From assembly GCF_042666505.1 (NCBI RefSeq), contig NZ_JBHTDN010000001.1:372001-436000 (forward strand): a stretch of DNA of 64,000 nucleotides. Reading direction: 5' to 3'. Position numbers and translations under genes: made by a program. Shown in pieces: positions 54,318 to 61,097 of this stretch. The notes beneath the pieces were generated by a model. The model worked only from the letters and a program-made list of their open reading frames with translations, was not told where the DNA came from and did not search any database. The first letter of the stretch is position 1. Each line of letters opens with the position of its first letter. This DNA comes from Parapedobacter sp042666505 (GTDB lineage Bacteria > Bacteroidota > Bacteroidia > Sphingobacteriales > Sphingobacteriaceae).

Positions 54318-54788
54318 TTAATTATCCGTATGTAAGCTTTCTATGGTTTCATTCATAATTTGTATAGCCGACCGAAAATACCTTTCAAGTACGTCGAGTT
54401 CTTGATCCGAGAAGGAGCTAACCAATGCGGTTGTTTTCCTGTCAAGTTCTGAAAACAAAGGCCGCAGCAGTTTCATAGCTGTTTCCGTTCGGGGGACAAT
54501 GATTACCTTACGTCGGTCGTGTTTGTCGAATTCCCGCTTGGCCAGGTTCTTCTTCTCCAGTCGGTCTACCAAGCCTGTGACGGCTCCGGTGGTTAAGCCC
54601 GTCAATTTAGAAAATTCCCCTGCGGTTATGGCTCCCCGCTCGATTAGTAATCCTAGGTACTTATGGTCGGTACCCGAAAGGCCCGCCTTGCGGGCAATCG
54701 CTTCATGCATCAAGATGGACGTATCCGAGTAACGTCTGCCTAACGTGCGGAATTCGTGTATCTTTTTTTTATGGTAAGAGGTCTCCAC
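54318..54788 (-). CDS. MarR-family transcriptional regulator
   Basis: A 156-residue winged-helix regulator. The DNA-binding core is at residues ~50-110 (LIERGAITAGEFSKLTGLTTGAVTGLVDRLEKKNLAKRE, with the wing DKHDRRKVIIV). GTG 54788 is chosen as start because the longer frame (TTG at 54821) would begin inside the -7 box at 54819-54826. It is divergent from the SRPBCC gene and may repress both it and the downstream decayed membrane-protein gene. Confidence 0.88.
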   Translation of the reverse strand: METSYHKKKIHEFRTLGRRYSDTSILMHEAIARKAGLSGTDHKYLGLLIERGAITAGEFSKLTGLTTGAVTGLVDRLEKKNLAKREFDKHDRRKVIIVPRTETAMKLLRPLFSELDRKTTALVSSFSDQELDVLERYFRSAIQIMNETIESLHTDN

Positions 54789-54818
54789 AACTATTTTTGC
54801 TAAAAAGTATCTTATTTG

Positions 54819-54826
54819 CAAAGATA
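54819..54826 (-). promoter_or_regulatory. -7 element TATCTTTG for the marR gene
   Basis: A perfect TAnnTTTG on the minus strand, 30 bp before GTG 54788. Confidence 0.55.
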
Positions 54827-54877
54827 TATATTTTAAGTATTAATGGAAGAAATAAAAAAGCGAATCAGAAGAAATAC

Positions 54878-54885
54878 TAAGTTTG
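54878..54885 (+). promoter_or_regulatory. -7 element TAAGTTTG for the SRPBCC gene
   Basis: A perfect TAnnTTTG, 18 bp before ATG 54904. The two divergent -7 boxes are about 50 bp apart, so one bound MarR dimer could control both promoters. Confidence 0.55.
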
Positions 54886-54903
54886 TACGATCGTGCTAAA
54901 CAT

Positions 54904-55284
54904 ATGAAGGATTATAAAGAATATTTTATCATACCCGCTGAGCCCGAATTGCTTTATTTAGCGTTAACCACGGCCGAAACCATTCGGCTCTGGACAGGCG
55001 ACGAGGTGGTAATGACCGCTGAACCGGGTACGGAGTTTTCACTTTGGGATGGGGCGATCGTAGGTAAGAACTTATCCTTTGAGCAGGGTAAGAAAATCGA
55101 GCAACAATGGTATTTTGGCGAACAGGACGTACCTTCCATCGTGACCATCAAACTTCATCCGCACAAGCACGGAACTTCCATGGAGGTGAGGCAGACCCAT
55201 ATTCCCGATGAAGATTACGATGATATCATAGATGGCTGGCGGACGGTATACGCGGCTTCGCTCATTGATTTTTATACGGAGTGA
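54904..55284 (+). CDS. SRPBCC/AHSA1 (START-like) domain protein
   Basis: A 126-residue single START-like domain. It starts MKDYKEYFIIPAEPELLYLALTT; further motifs are FSLWDGAIVGKNLSFEQGKKIEQQW and TSMEVRQTHIPDEDYDDIIDGW. This AHSA1-like class binds hydrophobic ligands or assists Hsp90-like chaperones. It is divergent from marR, a pairing that suggests ligand-responsive control. The frame can be opened at 54883, which falls in the -7 box, so ATG 54904 is used. Confidence 0.87.
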   Translation: MKDYKEYFIIPAEPELLYLALTTAETIRLWTGDEVVMTAEPGTEFSLWDGAIVGKNLSFEQGKKIEQQWYFGEQDVPSIVTIKLHPHKHGTSMEVRQTHIPDEDYDDIIDGWRTVYAASLIDFYTE

Positions 55285-55403
55285 CCTTGTAGATTCTCCT
55301 TCAGTGAGCGTCACTTCCACGCCTAAGCAAATTTTTTATTTTATATGCATTATCGCCGGCTCCCGTCAGAGGATGTTAGCGGGATATCCAAATTATTCGT
55401 AGG

Positions 55404-55700
55404 CTACGTATCCTTATAGAGGTACATAACGGGTACGGAGAGGTCGGAATTGCATTCGTTACCTAGTGCCATTACAGTATAGGTGCCGGCCTCTGACACG
55501 GTGAGTTGTTGATCATGAAAACCGTTTATCGGTTCGCTATTGCGGAACCAGAGGTAGGACAGGGCGTTCGTGGCATTCGCACGTAACACGACCGAGCTAC
55601 CCGGCACAATGTGCACGGATTGCTCAATCTGTGCGGAAACAGGGAGTGCCATGTACAGCATCAGTAAGCACCCAATGTATTTAATCCCGGGAATCGCCAT
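55404..55700 (-). CDS. Small secreted Ig-like domain protein
   Basis: A 98-residue exported protein. It has a signal peptide (MAIPGIKYIGCLLMLYMALPVSAQ, given here as a region of residues 1-24) followed by a single Ig-like beta-sandwich of ~70 residues with VHIVPGSSVVLRANATN, SYLWFRNSEPINGF and LTVSEAGTYTVMA. That is the signature of PKD/Ig-like repeats in large adhesins, here as a lone domain. It lies 76 bp downstream of the next secreted gene on the same strand. ATG 55718 opens a longer frame; ATG 55700 starts the signal peptide. Confidence 0.62.
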   Translation of the reverse strand: MAIPGIKYIGCLLMLYMALPVSAQIEQSVHIVPGSSVVLRANATNALSYLWFRNSEPINGFHDQQLTVSEAGTYTVMALGNECNSDLSVPVMYLYKDT

Positions 55701-55776
55701 TATTTCTGCCTTCCACAATCCTCACCGCCGAAGATTTTGAATCTTGAGAAGTGTGTAATTCATGTATTAGACGTAT

Positions 55777-56232
55777 CTATGGATTGGCCTGAATGGAGAT
55801 CGTTGGCTTGCCCGGTTTGGGAGTGAAAGTAGATGATTGCGTAGCTACAACTGAGCCATCTGAACCGCTCGTACTATTGGCGTAAGCTTGTACGGCTACG
55901 CCACCGCCTAGAAGGGCGTTTGTGCTAGCGAATTTAAGGTATACGATAGAATTGGCTACGAGTGTGTTTGAAAATATCAGTTGCTGCCAAGCAGTTGCAG
56001 TGCCCACTGTGCTAGATGCCGTCAGTGTTGTGAAATCTGATAGGTTGGAATTTACGGAAAGAAGCGGTTGAGTTACGGTTGCTGAATTTCCAAGGCCTGA
56101 TGTTGTCCCGTTTCGTTGCGCATCCGCATACACCCGTTGACCATACCCCTTCTTCACCGCTCCAAACAGCAGCAATATCACCGAAAAAAAGCGGAGCGAA
56201 CGGAAAGATACGGATAGGACGAGAGGGTACAT
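55777..56232 (-). CDS. Small secreted beta-rich protein
   Basis: A 151-residue exported protein that I do not recognise. It has a signal segment (FFSVILLLFGAVKKGYGQ near residues 15-32) and a Ser/Thr/Asn-rich beta-prone body (QRNGTTSGLGNSATVTQPLL, NTLVANSIVYLKFAST, GGGVAVQAYANSTSGSDGSV) ending PGKPTISIQANP. This resembles the N-terminal domain of longer Bacteroidota cell-surface proteins with Ig-like repeats, which would normally continue after QANP. Here a stop ends it, and the Ig-like domain follows as a separate gene. Confidence 0.62.
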   Translation of the reverse strand: MYPLVLSVSFRSLRFFSVILLLFGAVKKGYGQRVYADAQRNGTTSGLGNSATVTQPLLSVNSNLSDFTTLTASSTVGTATAWQQLIFSNTLVANSIVYLKFASTNALLGGGVAVQAYANSTSGSDGSVVATQSSTFTPKPGKPTISIQANP

Positions 56233-56318
56233 ATCAATTCATAGGTGTGTGCAACAAGAGGTGGAGTTAAGGTAAATGTAATAAGTATCTGCCTCGCAAA
56301 AATAGGCGATCGTTTAAG

Positions 56319-56358
56319 TTCATATTCCGTTCATTTTATTCATATTCCTTTCAGTTAT
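56319..56358. repeat. Two 20-bp direct repeats, candidate regulator site
   Basis: TTCATATTCC occurs at 56319-56328 and at 56339-56348, exactly 20 bp apart. On the minus strand the repeats (GGAATATGAA) lie just upstream of a TATTTTTG -7 element (56304-56297) for the small secreted genes. Two-turn spacing is typical of LytTR- or activator-type binding sites. Confidence 0.5.
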
Positions 56359-56403
56359 ATGAATGCTTTAGGCGTCGGGCACGTGGATTAATAAAGCACC
56401 CCA

Positions 56404-56584
56404 ACCGGTGCCAGACTGTGGTGCATGATGGAGGAGTCAGGTGGCGCTCAGCGGGCTATCTCAGTGCGGTCACCGTGCGGCATATCGCACTGTTACAGCA
56501 AGGTGAACGCCCGCGGACCGCTCTGTGACAGCGTGGTTATGCGGAGCAGTCTAAAAGCAGGCTGGCAACAGATAGACAACCGGT
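56404..56584. ncRNA. Candidate structured RNA between the secreted genes and carA
   Basis: A GC-rich ~180-nt stretch with no convincing ORF. Nested pairings are visible: ACCGG-TGCCAG-ACTG at 56404-56418 can pair with CAGT (56547-56550), CTGGCA (56562-56567) and CCGGT (56580-56584) in the right order. Inside these are GCGGGC (56451-56456)/GCCCGC (56509-56514) and CAGTGCG (56462-56468)/CGCACTG (56486-56492). It does not contain the RNase P, SRP, tmRNA or cobalamin riboswitch core motifs that I know. Strand and expression are unknown. Confidence 0.35.
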
Positions 56585-56604
56585 ACAAACTCTGTATAAA
56601 AAAT

Positions 56605-56636
56605 TTTTAAAAAACGGTGAAAAACCCTTACCTTTG
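56605..56636 (+). promoter_or_regulatory. Promoter of carA
   Basis: TTTT at 56605-56608, a 20-bp spacer and a perfect TACCTTTG at 56629-56636. It lies 167 bp before the carA start, leaving a long leader. Confidence 0.65.
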
Positions 56637-56642
56637 TCCCTC

Positions 56643-56750
56643 GTGAAATTTGGAGTACATTGCTTCAGGACGAAATGCCCCAAGCCCGGAAATCTTTCCG
56701 ATACGCACTTCATTTCTAACCGTTTTAGGCCCGTTGAGGGCTTTTTTTAT
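56643..56750 (+). promoter_or_regulatory. carA leader: carA leader with attenuator-like terminator
   Basis: The leader holds a hairpin CGGAA-ATCT-TTCCG (56687-56700), enclosed by GAAATG (56672-56677)/CATTTC (56711-56716). It ends in a terminator: AGGCCC (56727-56732), loop GTTGA, GGGCTT (56738-56743), within a run of seven T (56742-56748), 55 bp upstream of the carA start. AAGCCC at 56682-56687 is an exact complement of GGGCTT, so it can form an antiterminator that competes with the terminator stem. A short ORF (ATG 56675 to TAA 56719, 14 residues with Arg5 and Arg9) overlaps the control hairpins and stops just before the terminator. This layout suggests transcription attenuation of carbamoyl-phosphate synthesis. 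Confidence 0.5.
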
Positions 56751-56803
56751 GGATATATTGACAGCTTTATCAACGTAGCAAACCATCAACAACAGGATAA
56801 CGA

Positions 56804-57925
56804 ATGACTAACTACAGCAAACTTCCAGCAATTTTGTTATTGGAAGACGGAACCGTCTACCATGGCAAGGCGGCAGGAAAAATTGGTACCACGACGGGCG
56901 AGATCTGTTTCAATACAGGCACCACGGGTTATCAGGAGATTTTTACCGATCCATCGTACTATGGGCAGATTATGGTGACCACGAATGCGCATATTGGTAA
57001 TTATGGCATAGCGGGGGAGGAATCTGAATCGAACAAGATTCAGATTGCCGGACTGGTCTGCAAGAATTATAGCATCAATTACAGCCGAAAAATGGCTGAC
57101 TCATCGATCCAAACCTATTTCGAAGAGGGCAACCTGGTGGGTATTTCGGATATCGATACCCGTTCACTGGTACGCCATATTCGCGACAAGGGCGCCATGA
57201 ACGCCATCATTTCTTCGGAAATATTGGATATCGATACCTTAAGGGACGAATTGGCCAAAGTGCCTTCGATGGCCGGATTAGAATTGTCGTCTGTGGTGAC
57301 GACCGACACCCCTTATTATTATGGCAACGAGGATGCGCCGCTTCGCGTAGCCGTGCTAGATCTGGGAATCAAGAAAAATATCCTGCGTAATTTCGATGCT
57401 AGAAAAGTGTATGCGAAGATTTTTCCGGCGAAGACTACGTTTGCTGAAATGGATGCTTGGGGTGCCGACGGCTATTTTATCTCGAACGGTCCCGGTGATC
57501 CTGCAGCCATGGATTATGCCATACAAACGGTCAAGGATATCGTGGCAGCTGATAAGCCGCTTTTTGGGATTTGTTTGGGACATCAATTGCTGGCATTGGC
57601 CAACGGCATCCGTACAAGGAAGATGTTCAACGGTCACCGTGGCATTAACCATCCGGTGAAGAATATCGTAGCCGACCGGTGTGAGATCACCAGCCAAAAC
57701 CACGGTTTCGGGGTCGTGGCTGAAGACATCGAGCAATCGGATAAAGTAGAGATCACACATGTTAATCTCAACGATCATTCCATTGAGGGAATCCGAATGA
57801 AAGGCAAAAATGCATTTTCGGTGCAATACCACCCTGAATCGTCGCCCGGTCCGCATGATTCGCGTTACCTGTTTGACGATTTTGTTCAATTAATGGAGCG
57901 GGGAAAATTGGAGTTGGCGAATTAA
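56804..57925 (+). CDS. carA: Carbamoyl-phosphate synthase small subunit
   Basis: A 373-residue glutaminase subunit that feeds ammonia to CarB for arginine and pyrimidine synthesis. The N-terminal CPSase_sm_chain domain has ILLLEDGTVYHGKAAG and FNTGTTGYQEI. The C-terminal class I glutamine amidotransferase has FLGVDR-type oxyanion loop FISNGPGDPAAM, the nucleophile Cys in GICLGHQLLALA, and the His-Glu pair in QYHPESSPGPHDS. carB is not next to it here; eno follows. Confidence 0.97.
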   Translation: MTNYSKLPAILLLEDGTVYHGKAAGKIGTTTGEICFNTGTTGYQEIFTDPSYYGQIMVTTNAHIGNYGIAGEESESNKIQIAGLVCKNYSINYSRKMADSSIQTYFEEGNLVGISDIDTRSLVRHIRDKGAMNAIISSEILDIDTLRDELAKVPSMAGLELSSVVTTDTPYYYGNEDAPLRVAVLDLGIKKNILRNFDARKVYAKIFPAKTTFAEMDAWGADGYFISNGPGDPAAMDYAIQTVKDIVAADKPLFGICLGHQLLALANGIRTRKMFNGHRGINHPVKNIVADRCEITSQNHGFGVVAEDIEQSDKVEITHVNLNDHSIEGIRMKGKNAFSVQYHPESSPGPHDSRYLFDDFVQLMERGKLELAN

Positions 57926-57926
57926 A

Positions 57927-57986
57927 AGTTGAAAGTTGATTGTATCGTTCAATTTTCAATTAAACAAGGATTTTCAATTTTCAACT
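57927..57986. repeat. AGTTGAAAGTTGA-type inverted repeat after carA
   Basis: AGTTGAAAGTTGA (57927-57939) faces TCAATTTTCAACT (57974-57986), 12 of 13 positions complementary. TCAATTTTCAA also occurs at 57949, 25 bp earlier. Repeats of this form are common between genes in Bacteroidota and probably serve as termination or RNA-stability elements after carA. Confidence 0.5.
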
Positions 57987-58003
57987 AAATATAATTACCT
58001 TTG
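57971..58003 (+). promoter_or_regulatory. Promoter of eno
   Basis: TTTT at 57971-57974, a 21-bp spacer and a perfect TACCTTTG at 57996-58003, about 80 bp before the eno start. Confidence 0.6.
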
Positions 58004-58082
58004 GAGGTGTGTTGCTTCGTGTAAATGTGACACTAACTTTGAAAGCTATCGTAATAGTAACCTTTTAAAATAAAAGAAATAC

Positions 58083-59375
58083 ATGAGTTTGATCATCGAC
58101 GTACATGCGCGGCAAATACTGGATTCGCGCGGTAATCCTACCATCGAGGTAGATGTGACTACTGAAAATGGATTCGTTGGCCGTGCGGCCGTTCCATCGG
58201 GTGCTTCCACAGGTGTACATGAGGCCGTTGAATTGCGGGACGGAGACAAGGCAAAATATCTCGGAAAAGGAGTTTTGAAAGCGGTTGAAAACGTGAATAC
58301 CAAAATTGCGGAAGCGCTTCAAGGCATCGATGTTTTCGAACAGAACGCTATCGATAAGGTGATGATTGATCTCGATGGGACCGAAAATAAGGGCAATTTG
58401 GGTGCTAATGCGATCTTGGGCGTTTCCTTGGCCGTGGCTAAAGCGGCTGCGCAGGAAAGTCGGCAGCCGGTCTACCGGTACATCGGCGGTGTGAATGCCA
58501 ACACATTGCCGATTCCAATGATGAACATCATCAATGGTGGATCGCACTCCGATGCACCGATCGCGTTTCAGGAATTTATGATCATGCCGGTAGGCGCACC
58601 TTCGTTTTCTGAGGCATTGCGTTGGGGTGCAGAAGTATTCCACAACCTGAAAAAGATTTTGCACGACCGGGGGTTATCTACCGCTGTCGGTGATGAGGGT
58701 GGGTTTGCGCCTGCTTTTGATGGCACTGAGGATGCCGTGGAAACCATTTTGAAGGCCATCGAAAAGGCGGGATACAAACCGGGTAGTGATATCTATCTGG
58801 CATTGGATTGTGCTTCATCTGAGTTTTACAAAGATGGCAAATACGATTACACAAAATTCGAAGGCGATAAGGGTGCGGTGCGCACAAGCGAAGAGCAAGC
58901 AGCTTACCTTGCTGAACTGACCGGCAAATATCCCATTATTTCCATCGAAGACGGCATGGCTGAAGACGATTGGGCTGGGTGGAAGGTCTTGACCGACAAG
59001 ATCGGTGCAAACGTTCAATTGGTAGGAGACGACCTGTTTGTTACCAACACCAAAAGGCTGCAGCAAGGTATCGATACCGATACGGCGAATTCCATTCTGG
59101 TAAAGGTAAATCAGATCGGTTCGCTGACCGAAACGATCAATGCGGTATCACTCGCACAAACTAATGGATATACTTCAGTCATGAGCCATAGGAGCGGTGA
59201 AACGGAAGATTATACCATTGCCGATCTAGCAGTGGCGCTTAATTGCGGACAGATTAAAACCGGGTCGGCATCGCGCTCTGATCGGATCGCTAAATACAAC
59301 CAATTACTCCGTATCGAAGAGGAATTGGGTAGCAGCGCGCGATTCTTGGGTAAAAGCTTCAAATTCGCAAAATAA
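58083..59375 (+). CDS. eno: Enolase
   Basis: A 430-residue glycolytic enzyme converting 2-phosphoglycerate to phosphoenolpyruvate. Hallmarks are ILDSRGNPTIEVDV, VPSGASTGVHEAVELRDGD, MNIINGGSHSD, the Mg-binding SIEDGMAEDDW and GDDLFVTN, and SHRSGETEDYTIADLAV. Length and order are standard. It stands alone, with its own promoter and a terminator after it. Confidence 0.98.
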   Translation: MSLIIDVHARQILDSRGNPTIEVDVTTENGFVGRAAVPSGASTGVHEAVELRDGDKAKYLGKGVLKAVENVNTKIAEALQGIDVFEQNAIDKVMIDLDGTENKGNLGANAILGVSLAVAKAAAQESRQPVYRYIGGVNANTLPIPMMNIINGGSHSDAPIAFQEFMIMPVGAPSFSEALRWGAEVFHNLKKILHDRGLSTAVGDEGGFAPAFDGTEDAVETILKAIEKAGYKPGSDIYLALDCASSEFYKDGKYDYTKFEGDKGAVRTSEEQAAYLAELTGKYPIISIEDGMAEDDWAGWKVLTDKIGANVQLVGDDLFVTNTKRLQQGIDTDTANSILVKVNQIGSLTETINAVSLAQTNGYTSVMSHRSGETEDYTIADLAVALNCGQIKTGSASRSDRIAKYNQLLRIEEELGSSARFLGKSFKFAK

Positions 59376-59400
59376 CGCGTTATCATAAGTCATTTTTAAA

Positions 59401-59431
59401 GGGAGGCTAGGAATACTGGCTTCCCTTTTTT
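59401..59431 (+). terminator. Terminator after eno
   Basis: GGGAGGC (59401-59407) pairs with GCTTCCC (59419-59425), with one G-U pair, and is followed by six T. It also lies at the 3' end of the convergent sulfotransferase gene. Confidence 0.7.
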
Positions 59432-60426
59432 GTTCGCAATCGTAATTGTTCCAGCTGGTCATAACTCCTGAAGACCGTAGCTAGATAAGGGGAGGCATCT
59501 AAGGCTTCTTTTTCTTCTGAGAATACACGGGTGGGGTGCTTGGAATGGAATGCCGTCCGCTTAGCAACGTTCGCGAGATAGGAATTATCAAGCGGTAACC
59601 CGCAATTTGAGGCTACGTTATGCAATAGAGCCTTCGGCCCATCGGCATAATTAAGGAGCGTGGTGAAACGATCTTCCGATACGACGTCTAGGTACATATC
59701 GAAATAACGTTCCAGTACCCGTGCGAGATAGCCATCCAAATCAGTCGAATACACCTCTTCGGGGTGAAATCCAAAAACCATCGGTTCAATCACACCCGGT
59801 ACGGCGTGCATACCCCTGAGCTTCCGATGTGATCGCACCACCTCATCGGGCCGTCGGTAAAGGAGTATAAACGGAACCTCGGGATACAGGGCACGAAATT
59901 GTCGCCAAAAGAAAATATGCCAGCTATCCAATTTAATAACAAGGTGCTGTTCAAGACCCGTGCGTTGCTGTCCATATAAACGAATGGCGGCTGCCAGCGT
60001 TTCGGCGACAGAAAAATTCGGCGGAGTTTCGGTTTTAAAGGGTAATCGAATAATGTCATCGAAAAACGGAACTTCAGCTAGGCTGATGCAGTGAGGGTGT
60101 AGTCCCAGCAGCTGTGAAAGCAGGGTAGAACCGCATCGCGAAACATGGAAGATAAAAGCCGTGGGCTGAATATGCGGCAATGTCCTGCTCCAGTCCGCCA
60201 GCAAGTCGAGGGAGCTCGCTGGTCGGAAACGGCAGGAGTTGGCAGCTTTGCTAAGGCCTTTGACCAAGGTTTCATCGAAAAACGGATCGGTGAACGGGAT
60301 GTCTTTCAGTTGAATCCATTCGCACCAAATGCCGGACTTTCCGGCGCGGAGGCGAGAGGGATACCAATCCCGGATCGGCGATATGCCGCGCTGCAAATCG
60401 GCAATTTTGACTATTGGTTCATTCAT
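59407..60426 (-). CDS. Sulfotransferase-family protein
   Basis: A 339-residue cytoplasmic P-loop sulfotransferase. The PAPS 5'-phosphosulfate loop is FHVSRCGSTLLSQLLG at residues ~93-108. The 3'-phosphate site is LLYRRPDEVVRSHRK near 195-210, and the last third is helical. It would move a sulfo group from PAPS to a hydroxyl or amine; in some clusters related proteins act on peptides. Its ATG overlaps the hydroxylase stop by 4 bp (ATGA), so the two are translationally coupled. Substrate unknown. Confidence 0.85.
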   Translation of the reverse strand: MNEPIVKIADLQRGISPIRDWYPSRLRAGKSGIWCEWIQLKDIPFTDPFFDETLVKGLSKAANSCRFRPASSLDLLADWSRTLPHIQPTAFIFHVSRCGSTLLSQLLGLHPHCISLAEVPFFDDIIRLPFKTETPPNFSVAETLAAAIRLYGQQRTGLEQHLVIKLDSWHIFFWRQFRALYPEVPFILLYRRPDEVVRSHRKLRGMHAVPGVIEPMVFGFHPEEVYSTDLDGYLARVLERYFDMYLDVVSEDRFTTLLNYADGPKALLHNVASNCGLPLDNSYLANVAKRTAFHSKHPTRVFSEEKEALDASPYLATVFRSYDQLEQLRLRTKKGSQYS

Positions 60427-61097
60427 AGATCCTTTTCCAATTGATCCGCAAGTTGTGTGGCAGTAGGGGTGTTCTGTAGTCGCAATGCCGCAATTACCTG
60501 CTTTTGTTTCTCGAGATCAATTTTCTCTTCTTTCGTCTGTATATCGGCACGGCTGAACAACTCTCGCAACCAATCGTTTACCAGGCAATCTATTACCAGA
60601 TGAATGCGGTCGGTGTCTCCTTTGTTACTTGCCCGATGGATGAGGTTAGCGTTGATGTACCAACACGCACCTGGCTGCATATCCAAGCGGGTATCTTCCA
60701 CGTAAAACTCCACCTGCGGGTTGGTTACGAGCGGAAAGTGAAGGCGGGCCTCTCCTTTTTCGAACGCCAGTTCGTGATCGCGGTGCGGCTTGATATCAGC
60801 ACCGGCTTTTAAATTCAGAAATCGTACGGACTGTACGGGGCAATCCAACGAACGAACCAAGGCGGCAACAGCCGGAAAGTGCTGCATGTGAACAGTATCA
60901 GCATAAGTCACTCTTCCCAACAGGTCGGCAACCGGAGTGTCATGGCCACCGGGTGACCGTAGCGGCAGCACGTTCCACTCGCCGTGATAATGTGCCTGGT
61001 TGAAATGGGGTTGCCAGTTTGTGGCATAAGAATCGATTTCGGTCTTTATCATAGGAGAACAGACCAGCGGTAGTCGGGCAAAACATATTATGCTCAT
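60423..61097 (-). CDS. Aspartyl/asparaginyl beta-hydroxylase-like Fe(II)/2-oxoglutarate dioxygenase
   Basis: A 224-residue protein with an Asp/Arg-hydroxylase cupin: NLKAGADIKPHRDHEL holds the facial triad residues His105 and Asp107, the distal ligand is His154 in NLIHRASN, and Arg164 is the probable 2-oxoglutarate anchor. A C-terminal helical tail (~185-224) is rich in Lys, Gln and Leu. It would hydroxylate an amino acid in a protein or free form. ATG 61097 is chosen because it overlaps the upstream LuxR stop as ATGA; ATG at 61052 is a second option. It is in one operon with the sulfotransferase. Confidence 0.85.
   Translation of the reverse strand: MSIICFARLPLVCSPMIKTEIDSYATNWQPHFNQAHYHGEWNVLPLRSPGGHDTPVADLLGRVTYADTVHMQHFPAVAALVRSLDCPVQSVRFLNLKAGADIKPHRDHELAFEKGEARLHFPLVTNPQVEFYVEDTRLDMQPGACWYINANLIHRASNKGDTDRIHLVIDCLVNDWLRELFSRADIQTKEEKIDLEKQKQVIAALRLQNTPTATQLADQLEKDL

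Noticed and set aside
56425..56610. 61-codon frame inside the structured stretch before carA
   Set aside because: Residue composition is not protein-like and the stretch is better explained by RNA stems.
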